Source: Desulforhabdus sp. TSK
GTDB taxonomy: Bacteria; Desulfobacterota; Syntrophobacteria; Syntrophobacterales; Syntrophobacteraceae
Length of the DNA: 64,000 bases
Direction of reading: 5' to 3'
Assembly (NCBI RefSeq): GCF_022836495.1
Contig: NZ_BQXM01000009.1
Span: 1-64,000 of the forward strand
The notes beneath the pieces were generated by a model. The model searched no databases. It saw nothing but the letters and a program-made list of their open reading frames with translations, and had not been told where the DNA came from. The translations under genes were made by a program, and so were the position numbers. Positions 8,117 to 17,057 of this stretch are shown one piece after another (position 1 is the stretch's first letter; every line of letters starts with the position of its first letter).

Positions 8117-9112
8117 TCAGGATGCAGGCGGGCAGCAAGTTTTTGCCTCGGGGTCCACGGAAGGCACGGCCGCTCGAATGCGCTCCTGGCTGAGGAAGAC
8201 CCCCGCAAACACCAGGGTTGACGCCAGGTATTGTGCAGCTGTGAAGCGCTCGCCCAGCACCATCCACCCCAGCACGATGGTAAACACTGGAATGAGGTTC
8301 ACGTAAGCGGATGCCTGGCTGGCGGGGATACGACTGACCCCATAATTATAGAGGCCATAAGCTCCAACGGTGATGAAAACCCCCAAATAGAAGATGCTGA
8401 GACTCGGGACCCACTCCAGCTTCCCGGGAAGCGTCGTGGACTCCACGAACAGAAACGGGAAGAAAAAGACGGTCCCAACAAAGGCCTGAAATGCAGTGAG
8501 AAAGAGCGGGTTGTAACGCGCCGTCAACCGCTTCAGCGTGAGGGTGTACCCCGTGGCGAAGACCATGGCCATGAATTCGCAGAAATTCCCCCACAGGGGA
8601 TTCGGTGCGTTCTCGCTGGGCAGGGCCCCCATTCCCAGCCAGGAAGCCCCGACAATGGCCAGGGCAAACCCGGCGAAGGTCTGCTTCGTGACCCGTTCCT
8701 TCAGGAAGACCCGGGCTCCCACCGCCACCATGAGGGGCAGCATCGCCGTGATCATTCCCGCCTGGGAAGCCGTTGTATTTTCGATGGCCCTGGCTTCGAA
8801 GACAAAATAGAGGCACGGCTCGCAGACGGCCATGAAAAGAAGGTACTTCAGATCTCCCTTCCGGTAGAGGTTGCCCCGGCATCTCCCGAGGAAGAACAGA
8901 AAGAAAAGACTCGCCACGGCCATACGTCCAAAGACGACCACCATGGGATCGTAACTCTGAAAAGCCAGCTTGAGGGCGATAAAGGAACTGGCCCAGAGAA
9001 TCATCGCCAGCACGAGGCTCACGACAGAAATCCATTCCGAACGCACCGATCTCAATTCAACAACTCCCTGCAACGTTGAAGGTGGAGACGTTATTCTTGC
9101 TTCAATTTCCAT
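8117..9112 (-). CDS. DMT superfamily transporter (EamA)
   Basis: A 331-residue integral membrane protein with about ten hydrophobic segments in two repeats of the EamA domain. Typical motifs are ILWASSFIALKLAF in the first repeat and ASAYVNLIPVFTIVLGWMVL in the second. DMT proteins usually export metabolites or amino acids; the substrate cannot be told from sequence. It is a single-gene unit, divergent from the deaminase gene at 9245. Confidence 0.85.
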   Translation of the reverse strand: MEIEARITSPPSTLQGVVELRSVRSEWISVVSLVLAMILWASSFIALKLAFQSYDPMVVVFGRMAVASLFFLFFLGRCRGNLYRKGDLKYLLFMAVCEPCLYFVFEARAIENTTASQAGMITAMLPLMVAVGARVFLKERVTKQTFAGFALAIVGASWLGMGALPSENAPNPLWGNFCEFMAMVFATGYTLTLKRLTARYNPLFLTAFQAFVGTVFFFPFLFVESTTLPGKLEWVPSLSIFYLGVFITVGAYGLYNYGVSRIPASQASAYVNLIPVFTIVLGWMVLGERFTAAQYLASTLVFAGVFLSQERIRAAVPSVDPEAKTCCPPAS

Positions 9113-9244
9113 TTTAATTTATTTCATTCTTCAGGAACACGGCTCCAGTCGTCGCTGAAACAAAAGAAAGCCCTTTCCCGGGTTCCGCACCAGGCCTTTT
9201 TCCCAGTGCGCCGGCAAGCCCCTCTCTATAAAAAGGTTGTCTTT

Positions 9245-9829
9245 ATGCGCTACCCAGATTTCGTATTGAGCCTGCCCTCGTGGATCGACAGGTTCCTCCC
9301 CGAGCCCGAGAGGGTCTATCCCAGCATCCAGGAACGGATGCGCCTTGTCATTCAGCTGTCACGGTTGAACTTCGAGGAGGGCACGGGAGGGCCTTTCGGA
9401 GCAGGCATTTTCGACATGCAAACCGGTCGGCTCATTGCACCGGGGGTGAACCTGGTGGTACCATCCAATTGCTGCATCGTCCATGCGGAAATGGTGGCCA
9501 TCATGATCGCGCAGCAGGCGATGGGAAGCTACGATCTGGCGGCTGAAGGGTTGCCCCGGTGTGAAATGGTCGTGAGCACCGAACCGTGCGCCATGTGCCT
9601 GGGGGCGATTCCCTGGTCGGGAATCCGCCGGCTCGTATGTGCAGCAAGAGACGAGGACGCCAGGAGTATCGGCTTCGACGAGGGTGCAAAAGTCCCCGAC
9701 TGGGTCGCAAGCCTCGAAGAACGGAATATCACCGTCGTGCGCGATGTCTGCCGTTCTGAAGCCGGCGCGGTCCTTCGGGCATACCTGGAATCGGGCGGCA
9801 TCATCTACAACAGCCGCCGCACTGCATGA
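9245..9829 (+). CDS. nucleoside deaminase (CDA fold)
   Basis: A 194-residue zinc deaminase of the cytidine/guanine/tRNA-adenosine deaminase superfamily. The zinc and catalytic residues are present: HAE at 80-82 and PCAMC with C115 and C118. The HAE spacing and the EPCAMCLGAIPWSGI segment fit the guanine deaminase/TadA-like branch of free-base or nucleoside deaminases, acting in the cytoplasm. The ATG at 9245 is preferred to the longer frame from 9206. The exact substrate is not resolved. Confidence 0.8.
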   Translation: MRYPDFVLSLPSWIDRFLPEPERVYPSIQERMRLVIQLSRLNFEEGTGGPFGAGIFDMQTGRLIAPGVNLVVPSNCCIVHAEMVAIMIAQQAMGSYDLAAEGLPRCEMVVSTEPCAMCLGAIPWSGIRRLVCAARDEDARSIGFDEGAKVPDWVASLEERNITVVRDVCRSEAGAVLRAYLESGGIIYNSRRTA

Positions 9830-9890
9830 ATCCTTGCCACCCATGAAGTCCATTCCAAGAAACTGACACAACGGCCAAGAGGGCTCGACA

Positions 9891-10316
9891 ATGATCCAGG
9901 TGACCCCCTTCCTCAGCATCGACGAAAACGAAATTCAGGAAGAGTTTATTCTTTCCTCCGGGCCGGGAGGACAAAATGTCAACAAGGTGGCTACAGCCGT
10001 ACAACTACGGTTCGATGTCTCCAAATCCCCATCGCTGTCACCCGAAATCAAGGAACGGCTGATCCGGCTCGCTGGAAGTCGAATGACCAAAGACGGTGTG
10101 CTCATCATCAATGCCAGGCGTTTTCGTACCCAGGAAGGCAACCGCCAGGATGCCCGCCTCCGTTTGGTGGAATTGATCCGCCAGGCAGCGGAAACGCCCA
10201 GGCCGCGGCGAAAGACAACCGTCAAAGCGGCCGCCAAACAGCGCCGCCTGGACGAGAAGCGGCAGCGAAGCACGACCAAGAGCATGCGGCGACCGGTTAC
10301 CCGGACAGAAGAATGA
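9891..10316 (+). CDS. arfB: peptidyl-tRNA hydrolase ArfB (ribosome rescue)
   Basis: A 141-residue release-factor-like protein. The catalytic GGQ sits at residues 26-28 in SSGPGGQNVNK, and the basic C-terminal tail (RRKTTVKAAAKQRRLDEKRQ) is the part that enters the empty mRNA channel of stalled ribosomes. It frees nascent chains from non-stop complexes. The length matches YaeJ/ArfB. It follows the deaminase gene by 61 nt on the same strand. Confidence 0.93.
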   Translation: MIQVTPFLSIDENEIQEEFILSSGPGGQNVNKVATAVQLRFDVSKSPSLSPEIKERLIRLAGSRMTKDGVLIINARRFRTQEGNRQDARLRLVELIRQAAETPRPRRKTTVKAAAKQRRLDEKRQRSTTKSMRRPVTRTEE

Positions 10317-10371
10317 AGCTGGCTGGCCGCCCACAGCCGGGGGCGCCCGGAGCAATCGTCCAGGCAGCCTC

Positions 10372-11454
10372 TCAACCGGACATCCACCCCCGCAGATCCT
10401 CTCCTTCCCCTTCCAGCAGGGGATAATCGCACCGCCTTCCCCAAGAGTCTTTCAGGACTATGAAATTTCCCTTGATTTCCTGAACGTACCGGGGCGTCAG
10501 CGGAATTTTCCCCCTGCCTCCGGGAAGGTCGATGACATAGTGGGGCATGGCCAGCCCCGAGATGCGATTGCGCAGGGCATGGACGATTTTGAGGCCGACA
10601 CTCACAGGGGTTCGAAAATGCGAGGTCCCCCGCGTGAGGTCCATCTGGAGCAGATAGTAGGGCCGGACTCTCATTGTAAGGAGCTTCTGGAACAATGCGC
10701 CCAGGATTTCAGGGGCATCATTGACGCCCCGCAGCAAGACTGTTTGACTCCCCAGAGGAATGCCGGCGTTGGCCAGGATCGCACACGCCGCACGGGAGTC
10801 GTCAGTGATCTCCCGCGGATGATTGAAATGCAGATTGAGATAGACGGGGTGATACCTGGCCAGCAGGGCGGCCCATTCCTGCGTGATTCGGCGAGGATCG
10901 ACGCAGGGAACCCGCGACCCGATGCGGATGATTTCCACATGAGGGATTTTTCGCAGCGCGGACAGCAGGGCCTCCAGGCGCTTCATGGGCAGGAGAAGGG
11001 GGTCTCCCCCCGACAGGAGAACATCCTGGACATCGGGGGTCTTTCCAATGTACTCCAGGGCCGCTTCCACGTTCGCGTCCGTCAGAGGAACAGGCTCCCG
11101 CCATCTTCTCTTCCGCGTGCAAAAGCGGCAATGCACCGCGCACTGTTGGGAAACCAGCCAGAGGATCCGGTTGGGGTAACGGTGCACCAGGTTCGGCACG
11201 GGGGAAAGAAGCTCTTCGGCCAGGGGATCCTCCATGCCTCCCAAATCCTGCAGTTCACGGGGATCGGGAATGCACTGCCGCCAGATGGGATCGCCGGGAG
11301 AGTCCATGAGGCTTGCATAATACGGGTTCACCTTGAAAGGAAAATATGCGGCCACAGGCCGTATCTCCTCCACCTCCACGGGATAATCTCGCACGAGATT
11401 TTCCAGGGTTGCCGTGCTGGATTCCGCCCGGAGGGAGCTCGATAGCATCTCCAT
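10372..11454 (-). CDS. KamA family radical SAM protein (lysine 2,3-aminomutase-like)
   Basis: A 360-residue radical SAM enzyme. The iron-sulfur cysteines C105, C109 and C112 lie in CAVHCRFC, followed by the KRRW and DVLLSGGDPLLL segments of the KamA/EpmB family. These enzymes use PLP and SAM to move amino groups, as in lysine 2,3-aminomutase or EF-P modification. I take the ATG at 11454, where family similarity begins; the longer frame overlaps yhbY. The gene starts 20 nt after yhbY ends, so the two are probably co-transcribed. Confidence 0.85.
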   Translation of the reverse strand: MEMLSSSLRAESSTATLENLVRDYPVEVEEIRPVAAYFPFKVNPYYASLMDSPGDPIWRQCIPDPRELQDLGGMEDPLAEELLSPVPNLVHRYPNRILWLVSQQCAVHCRFCTRKRRWREPVPLTDANVEAALEYIGKTPDVQDVLLSGGDPLLLPMKRLEALLSALRKIPHVEIIRIGSRVPCVDPRRITQEWAALLARYHPVYLNLHFNHPREITDDSRAACAILANAGIPLGSQTVLLRGVNDAPEILGALFQKLLTMRVRPYYLLQMDLTRGTSHFRTPVSVGLKIVHALRNRISGLAMPHYVIDLPGGRGKIPLTPRYVQEIKGNFIVLKDSWGRRCDYPLLEGEGEDLRGWMSG

Positions 11455-11473
11455 AAACTGAGTGATCCCTGTA

Positions 11474-11776
11474 CTACGCAGGAAGCGTGATCTTGCGTTT
11501 GGCAAGATCAGCCTGCTGCCGGTACAGGATGGCGACATTTCCCACCAGCCCCACCGGTTCACCTTGGCATTTTTCCGTGATTTCCTGGAAAAGCTCCTTT
11601 TTGCGATCCTGAAAATCCAGAAACTTTATCTTGATCAGCTCATGGGTGTTGAGAGCGATCTCCACGGCGGTCAACAACTGATCCGTCAAGCCGTTCTTTC
11701 CGATCTGCACCACGGGCTTCAAATGATGAGCCATTCCCTTCAAATACTGTCTTTGAAAACTACTCAGGCTTTCCAT
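11474..11776 (-). CDS. yhbY: CRM-domain RNA-binding protein YhbY
   Basis: A 100-residue CRM-domain protein that binds pre-50S ribosomal particles in bacteria. The family GxxG loop appears as GKNGLT within KPVVQIGKNGLTDQLLTAVE, followed by HELIKIKFL. AAGGA lies just before the ATG. It is on the same strand as, and directly upstream of, the KamA-type gene. Confidence 0.92.
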   Translation of the reverse strand: MESLSSFQRQYLKGMAHHLKPVVQIGKNGLTDQLLTAVEIALNTHELIKIKFLDFQDRKKELFQEITEKCQGEPVGLVGNVAILYRQQADLAKRKITLPA

Positions 11777-11942
11777 ACGTTATCCTTGCTTTGAGCATAT
11801 CTCGCCTCTCCAGCCTCCTATCGTGGGCCCTCGCAATTGAGGCTCTCCCGCCCCCCATCGGGCAGGTTTCATAACTGGAATGAAGAAAAAGGGCAACAGG
11901 TCCCAGGACTCCCTTTTGTTCCCACACTGGAACCGCGCCGAC

Positions 11943-13004
11943 TCAAGACTGAACGAGCACCCCCAGCTTTTCGACAAATGTCCTCATTTCCTCTTCCGTG
12001 CCGATGGTGACCCGGAGGTAATCCCGCACCCGGGGCTTATCAAAATAGCGCACCAGGATGCCCTCATTTCTGATCTTCTGAAAAAGCTCTCTGGATGGAT
12101 GGCTTGCATGGCGCACCAGGATGAAATTGGCCTGGGAAGGAACTACGGAAAAGCCGATTTTGCTCAGCTCCTTTGCCGTCCATTCACGAGTGGCAATGAC
12201 CTTCCGGCAGGTCATTTGGAAATATTCTTCGTCCTTGATGGCTTCCAGGGCTCCAGCGAGGGCCAGTCGATCCAGTGTGTAGGAATTGAAGGAGTTCTTG
12301 GTCCGCTCGAGGCCCTCGATGAGGTCTTCATTCCCGACGGCAAATCCCACCCGCAAGCCGGCCAGGGAGCGGGATTTGGATAGAGTCTGGATGACCAGGA
12401 GATTGGGATGGATCCTGGTGAGCGGAATGGCCGTATCACCGCCGAAATCGATGTAGGCTTCATCCACCACCACGGCGGAGCCGGTGTTTCTTTCCAGGAG
12501 TCCCACGATTTCGGAAAGAGGGAGGCAATGGGCCGTCAGGGCATTGGGGTTGGCGAAGATGATCCCCCCGTTGGGCTCCACATATTCCGACAGATCGATG
12601 CGGAAGTCCTCCCGGACGGGAATGCGCCGCGCCTGGATGCTGAACAGGTTGCAATAGGCGTCATAGAAGCTGTAGGTCACGTCGGGAAAGAGTATGGGCT
12701 CATCCTGCTTGAAAAAAGTGAAAAACGCCAGGGCCAGGATCTCATCGGACCCATTTCCCACGAATACATTGCCGGGTTCGACCCCGTGGTACTGCGCAAG
12801 GGTATCCCGCAGCTCCTGGCAGTTGGGATCCGGATACAGTTTCAGAAGATCATTGGCCGCATGCCTGATGGCAGCGATGACCGAAGGGGAAGGAGGGTAA
12901 GGATTCTCATTGGTGTTCAGTTTGATGTAACGCCTGTCCCGGGGCTGCTCTCCAGGCACATAAGGGTCCAACTCCTTGACGATTTTGCTCCAGTATCGGC
13001 TCAT
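11943..13004 (-). CDS. hisC: histidinol-phosphate aminotransferase
   Basis: A 353-residue fold-type-I aminotransferase that converts imidazole-acetol phosphate to histidinol phosphate, using glutamate, in histidine synthesis. PLP-site features are the NENPYPPSPSV start, GNGSDEIL, VVVDEAYIDF and the Schiff-base lysine K210 in TLSKSRSLAGLR. The ATG at 13004 is chosen because similarity starts there (MSRYWSKIVKELDPYVPG); the upstream extension has none. No other his genes are near it. Confidence 0.92.
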   Translation of the reverse strand: MSRYWSKIVKELDPYVPGEQPRDRRYIKLNTNENPYPPSPSVIAAIRHAANDLLKLYPDPNCQELRDTLAQYHGVEPGNVFVGNGSDEILALAFFTFFKQDEPILFPDVTYSFYDAYCNLFSIQARRIPVREDFRIDLSEYVEPNGGIIFANPNALTAHCLPLSEIVGLLERNTGSAVVVDEAYIDFGGDTAIPLTRIHPNLLVIQTLSKSRSLAGLRVGFAVGNEDLIEGLERTKNSFNSYTLDRLALAGALEAIKDEEYFQMTCRKVIATREWTAKELSKIGFSVVPSQANFILVRHASHPSRELFQKIRNEGILVRYFDKPRVRDYLRVTIGTEEEMRTFVEKLGVLVQS

Positions 13005-13481
13005 TGTGCTCTGCTCTTGTCCTTTCAGAGAATTTTTTCGAGCTCCACGCTCGCCTCGCATACTGCATAATAAGTCCAAAGACTTCAAGACCAATCCTAC
13101 TGATCTTTTTGACACTTATGTCATAAAATTGGCAAAAAGGGCAGCATGGGATTTTATGCCTCGTAACGCTTCGTCCTGAAAAAGGACTTCCTCCGACAGA
13201 AGGGAACAAACCGGCATCCTCCACTGCGCATGCTGACCGTTCCCGCATGCTTTCTCCCCATTGCCTCAAAGGTTGTTCCATCTCGCTTGGGCATTCTTGT
13301 TGCACATTCCTCCCTGGTCTCGATGCAACGGGGATGGCCCTATTCTATGGGAAGCGCTTGTTTGAGGGTCTCTCCATGGGAAGCGCATCATTCAAAACAC
13401 TCAAGTGCCAGGGCCAACTCAACCGATAAACCTTTGAGCAATGGGATCAGGAGCAATCACTGCAGGAGCAAGGAGTAGTGC
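13005..13481. other. intergenic region, divergent
   Basis: The 477 nt between hisC (minus) and the PilZ gene (plus) contain no convincing ORF, tRNA or hairpin. It must hold promoters for both directions, but I could not assign them. Confidence 0.5.
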
Positions 13482-13910
13482 ATGGACCCAAATGAAATGG
13501 AAGGTTTGGAGTTTGAGCTGGAAACGGACATCCCTTCCGCAGATCACTCGATGCGAGCTGAGGCCAAGCCCTTTATTCGAAAATCCTTCCGAGTACCCAT
13601 CGATGAAAACTGTCCCATGTACGCTCAGGTTGCAGATCGGGAATACAGGGTCATCAATCTGTCCGAGGGCGGCGTGGGATTTCTGATCGACCACCATGAG
13701 CGTTTTGTACGCGATGACCGCATTGAAGCGCTTACACTCAAAATGGGGCAGCAGGTCCTCACGTTCAAGGGCAGAGTCGCGCACATCTCACCCCATGAAA
13801 CCGGGGACTGCCTTTGTGGCGTAGAATTTGTCGAAATGGATGCTCAAACGGCCCGTGAACTGGGAGAAATCCTTGCAGAGAATCAGCGTTACTGGTTTGA
13901 CGTCCGCTGA
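13482..13910 (+). CDS. PilZ domain protein (c-di-GMP receptor candidate)
   Basis: A 142-residue single PilZ domain. The two ligand-binding elements are present: the arginine switch RKSFRVP and NLSEGGVGF, which matches the [D/N]xSxxG motif. PilZ proteins bind cyclic-di-GMP and control motility, pili or exopolysaccharide. GCAAGGAG lies upstream of the ATG. It heads a three-gene plus-strand cluster with an unknown helical protein and a zinc-ribbon ParA. Confidence 0.85.
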   Translation: MDPNEMEGLEFELETDIPSADHSMRAEAKPFIRKSFRVPIDENCPMYAQVADREYRVINLSEGGVGFLIDHHERFVRDDRIEALTLKMGQQVLTFKGRVAHISPHETGDCLCGVEFVEMDAQTARELGEILAENQRYWFDVR

Positions 13911-13946
13911 TATCCCGCATAGCGATCATTGGAGGGGTCCCCGACC

Positions 13947-14369
13947 ATGGTAAGAGAACAAAATGAGCGGGATATACTGGCAGGCCTTCTGCAAGGAGGG
14001 CCGGAAGAAGACAGTCTACCGGCAGTGCAGGAGCTGTCTCAACTGATCGAACGCTATACGGAATCCGTTCTCGTCAAGCCCCTCAAGCCCGCTTTACACA
14101 AGTCCGCCAGGAACAGGCACACCGGTCGGCGGCTCATGAAGAAGGCCACCCACTACCTTTCCATCGACACGACCGAAGCCCTTGAAGAGGCAAAAGAAGA
14201 AATCCGCACCCTCGTCTCTCCCAGCCTCAAACGCATGATCTCCAAATCGCGCATCGTGGACATGGCGCTGCAATATGTTCTGAATGAACTGGCTGAAAAG
14301 GGAGCCGGGAGCCCCCTGGTGGAGCACATTCTCCAGGGAAAAAACAAAAAATCCCATGCTGATGGCTGA
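13947..14369 (+). CDS. hypothetical protein, possible ParA partner
   Basis: A 140-residue protein with no family I can name. The N-terminal half is acidic and helical. A basic linker (KSARNRHTGRRLMKKATHYL) precedes a C-terminal region, SISTTEAL-like in position, ending SRIVDMALQYVLNELAEKGA that resembles a ribbon-helix-helix or short DNA-binding segment. GGAGGGG lies before the ATG at 13947. Its place between a PilZ gene and a ParA gene makes a ParA-partner role plausible, but this is inference. Confidence 0.6.
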   Translation: MVREQNERDILAGLLQGGPEEDSLPAVQELSQLIERYTESVLVKPLKPALHKSARNRHTGRRLMKKATHYLSIDTTEALEEAKEEIRTLVSPSLKRMISKSRIVDMALQYVLNELAEKGAGSPLVEHILQGKNKKSHADG

Positions 14370-14446
14370 ATACGCCGCTTCAGGTCTGCAAATGATTCGG
14401 CTTTCCTTCAGGGATTTTACTCTGTCGGCATGACAGGAGGCCCGTA

Positions 14447-15355
14447 ATGATCATCACGTGTCCCCGTTGCAAGAAGCAGTGCAACATCGATGAAAAACGC
14501 ATCCCCCCCAACGTGCGGAAGGCCAGGTGCAAGAGCTGCGGCTATCTTTTCGCCCTGAACCTGTCGGCTGGGGGCGAAGAGTCGCTCTCCCGAAAGAGTA
14601 CTCGCATTATCGGAGTGGCACTGAGCAAGGGAGGAGTGGGCAAGACCACGACGGCCGTCAATCTATCGGCCGGACTCGCCCTGGCGGGCCACAAGGTTCT
14701 GCTCATCGACACGGACACCCAGGGTCAGGCCAGCTACAGCCTGGGGGTCAAACCCAAGGCCGGGCTCGTGGAGTTGATCACCGAAGAGCTCAAACCAGAG
14801 GAAACCGTCTGCAAGGTCCGGGAGCGCCTCTGGCTGCTCGCCGGAGGCAAGTCGCTGGCAGGAGTCAAGAGGCTCATCGACCGCAAGGACTTCGGCGGTG
14901 AGCTCACTTTCAAGGAATCCCTGGGCGTCTTTGACGGGGAATACGATTTCATCGTCCTGGACACTTCCCCGGGATGGGACGCCTTGACAGTGGGAGTGCT
15001 CTTTTATGTCAAGGAGGTCCTCACTCCCATTTCCCTGGAGGTCATGGCCCTTCAGGGCCTGGTGGAATTCATGAAGAGCCTGGCGAGCATACGGAAGTAC
15101 CGTGAAGAGCTTGAACTAAAATATATTCTGCCGACTTTCCTGGATGGACGGGTCAAACAGTCCCAAAAGATGCTGGAGGAGCTGAGCAAGCTATACGGTC
15201 AGCAAATCTGCTCCCCCGTCCGATACAACGTGCGGATCGCCGAAGCTCCCGCCTACGGCAAAACCATTTACGAATACGCCCCCGGTTCTCCCGGCGCTCA
15301 CGACTACCGGGAACTGGTGAGGCGGGTTACGAACAACCCCAATCTTTTCCGGTAG
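14447..15355 (+). CDS. ParA-family ATPase with N-terminal zinc ribbon
   Basis: A 302-residue protein in two parts. Residues 1-35 form an MJ0042-type zinc finger with cysteine pairs CPRC (C5, C8) and CKSC (C28, C31). Residues 53-300 are a ParA/Soj ATPase with a deviant Walker A, KGGVGKTTT (61-69), LLIDTDTQGQ and VLDTSPGWD. ParA ATPases form gradients that position chromosomes, plasmids, chemoreceptors or pili. With the PilZ gene upstream, a role in placing a polar machine is more likely than plasmid partition. No parB is adjacent. Confidence 0.85.
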   Translation: MIITCPRCKKQCNIDEKRIPPNVRKARCKSCGYLFALNLSAGGEESLSRKSTRIIGVALSKGGVGKTTTAVNLSAGLALAGHKVLLIDTDTQGQASYSLGVKPKAGLVELITEELKPEETVCKVRERLWLLAGGKSLAGVKRLIDRKDFGGELTFKESLGVFDGEYDFIVLDTSPGWDALTVGVLFYVKEVLTPISLEVMALQGLVEFMKSLASIRKYREELELKYILPTFLDGRVKQSQKMLEELSKLYGQQICSPVRYNVRIAEAPAYGKTIYEYAPGSPGAHDYRELVRRVTNNPNLFR

Positions 15356-15430
15356 CCTGGGCAGGAAACCGACTGAAGCGCCTCCGAATTTCCGGACCCT
15401 CCTTTCGGCATCAATGCGGTAGAACTAACG

Positions 15431-15500
15431 TCACCCCGGTGAAAACCGGGGTCCGGAATGTCTCTATTTTCCTGGATTCCGGCTTTCGCCGGAAAGGCGA
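15431..15500. repeat. REP-like palindromic repeat, copy 1
   Basis: This intergenic element has two hairpins: CCCCGGT/ACCGGGG at 15434-15451 and TTCCGGC/GCCGGAA at 15477-15494, the latter preceded by CCTGGA. A related element with the same layout in the opposite orientation starts at 17944. Such CCGGAATCCAG-bearing palindromes are scattered between genes in many Desulfobacterota genomes. Confidence 0.6.
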
Positions 15501-15563
15501 AGGTTGGTTCATTCAACAACGTAACCTTTCGGCCTTGCCCCCTACCCCCTCCCAATACTTTCA

Positions 15564-16649
15564 TCAAATGTCCATGTTCATGACGGTGCGCACTTCGGCA
15601 AGAGTCTTTTCCGCTTCCTGGCGGGCCCTCTGGATGCCGCGCATCAGGATGTCCCGCACCCGTTCGGGATCCTTCTCGATGTCCCGTCTCCGCGCGCGAA
15701 TGGGCGCCAGATGGCTGTTGAGGGCTTCCGTCACGAAGGCTTTCAACTTTCCTGCTCCTCCATCACCAATTTCCTCGGCGATACTCGCGGGGGGCCTTCC
15801 CGTCGCGATGCCCGCCATGCGAAGGAGGTTGGAAACCTCCGGCCGCTTGTCGGGATCGTAAGTGATGAGGCGGTCGGTATCCGTCTTGGCTTTCTTCACC
15901 AATTTGGCCGTTTCGTCTTCCGTCGCCCGCAGCATGATGGAATTGTTCCGGCTCTTGCTCATCTTCTGCGACCCGTCCAGCCCGAGAATCACCGGAGCGC
16001 TGCTCAGCAGTGCATCGGGCTCGGGAAACACTTCCCTGTCCCCGGCGAACTTTTTATTGAAACGGCGTGCAATGGTGCGGGTGAGCTCCAGGTGAGGCAG
16101 CTGGTCCTTGCCGACAGGGACGACGTTGGCCTTGCAGAAGAGGATATCGGCAGCCTGGTGCACCGGATAAATGTACATGCCCGCATTGACCTTCTTCTGG
16201 CCGGCAGCCTCGATTTCTTCCTTCACGGTGGGGTTCCGGTCCAGCTCAGCGTTGGAAACAAGGGTCAAGAACGGCAGCAGCAATTGATTGAGCTCGGGAA
16301 CATGGCTGTGGGGAAAGATGAAGGTTCTACCGTTGTCCGGGTCAAGTCCCACGGCCACATAATCCATGACAAGCTGATGAACGTTTTCGGAAATCATGTC
16401 AAAGGCATCCCGGTCGGTGAGTACCTGGTAGTCGGCAATGACCACGAAGACTTCCACCCCCAGGTTCTGAAGCCGCACGCGATTGTCGAGGGACCCGAAC
16501 AGGTGCCCGATATGGAGACTGCCCGTGGGACGGTCTCCCGTCAACACCCTGTACTTTCCGGGGTTTTTCACCAGGTCTATTTCCAGGTCCTGGCTTCTTT
16601 TCAGAGACGCTTCAAAAGTTCCATATTCTATCGTTCGTGAGCCGTGCAT
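15564..16649 (-). CDS. trpS: tryptophanyl-tRNA synthetase
   Basis: A 361-residue class I synthetase that charges tRNA-Trp. The HIGH signature is at residues 46-49 (GSLHIGHLFG) and KMSKS appears intact in DGSQKMSKSRNN, so both ATP-binding signatures are present. Other family marks are NPTVKEEIEAAG and the VGKDQLPHLELTR segment. The N-terminus is about 30 residues longer than in E. coli TrpS. It is a single minus-strand gene. Confidence 0.95.
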   Translation of the reverse strand: MHGSRTIEYGTFEASLKRSQDLEIDLVKNPGKYRVLTGDRPTGSLHIGHLFGSLDNRVRLQNLGVEVFVVIADYQVLTDRDAFDMISENVHQLVMDYVAVGLDPDNGRTFIFPHSHVPELNQLLLPFLTLVSNAELDRNPTVKEEIEAAGQKKVNAGMYIYPVHQAADILFCKANVVPVGKDQLPHLELTRTIARRFNKKFAGDREVFPEPDALLSSAPVILGLDGSQKMSKSRNNSIMLRATEDETAKLVKKAKTDTDRLITYDPDKRPEVSNLLRMAGIATGRPPASIAEEIGDGGAGKLKAFVTEALNSHLAPIRARRRDIEKDPERVRDILMRGIQRARQEAEKTLAEVRTVMNMDI

Positions 16650-17057
16650 AATTCTGTTTGTCCTTATCCAGAGCAGAAGAATAAAACCAAAGACCGTTCA
16701 GGCAATCCATACAAGAGGTTCTTATAATTTAAGTTTGCTCTCTTGAGCAATTCTTTTGATCTCAATAGTGCAAAACTCGTTTCACCACAATTGTTCCTGC
16801 AGTTCTTTCTGCCTCACGGGCCGTCACGAGCGTCGTATCACCCCTGGTAGACTTCGTTCGCGGCATGGGCAGCCTCGACACGGACGGAATGCTCCATTGA
16901 AAGCGCTCGCAGCCCATGAAGGCCTTCTCCACCGTGTGCACCCTGATTTCCTTGCCAAGAGACTCTCCCTGTGGAATAAATGCATGTAAAAGTCGCTCTC
17001 CCCCATGGATTCGCAGGAACCTCGAGAGGAACATTCACAAATACGCAAGGAGATCCG
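16650..17057. other. intergenic region
   Basis: The 408 nt between trpS and the M48 protease gene contain only short frames that lack family similarity or ribosome binding sites. The region near 17041-17056 carries AAGGAGAT, the ribosome binding site of the protease gene. Nothing else is identifiable. Confidence 0.5.

Noticed and set aside
13120-13150. Possible sigma54 promoter (TTGGCAAAAAGGGCAGCATG)
   Set aside because: The -24 half is acceptable, but the -12 half lacks TTGC at the right spacing.
16762-17034. 90-codon minus-strand frame between trpS and the M48 gene
   Set aside because: No domain, signal peptide or ribosome binding site, and it overlaps the start region of the protease gene.
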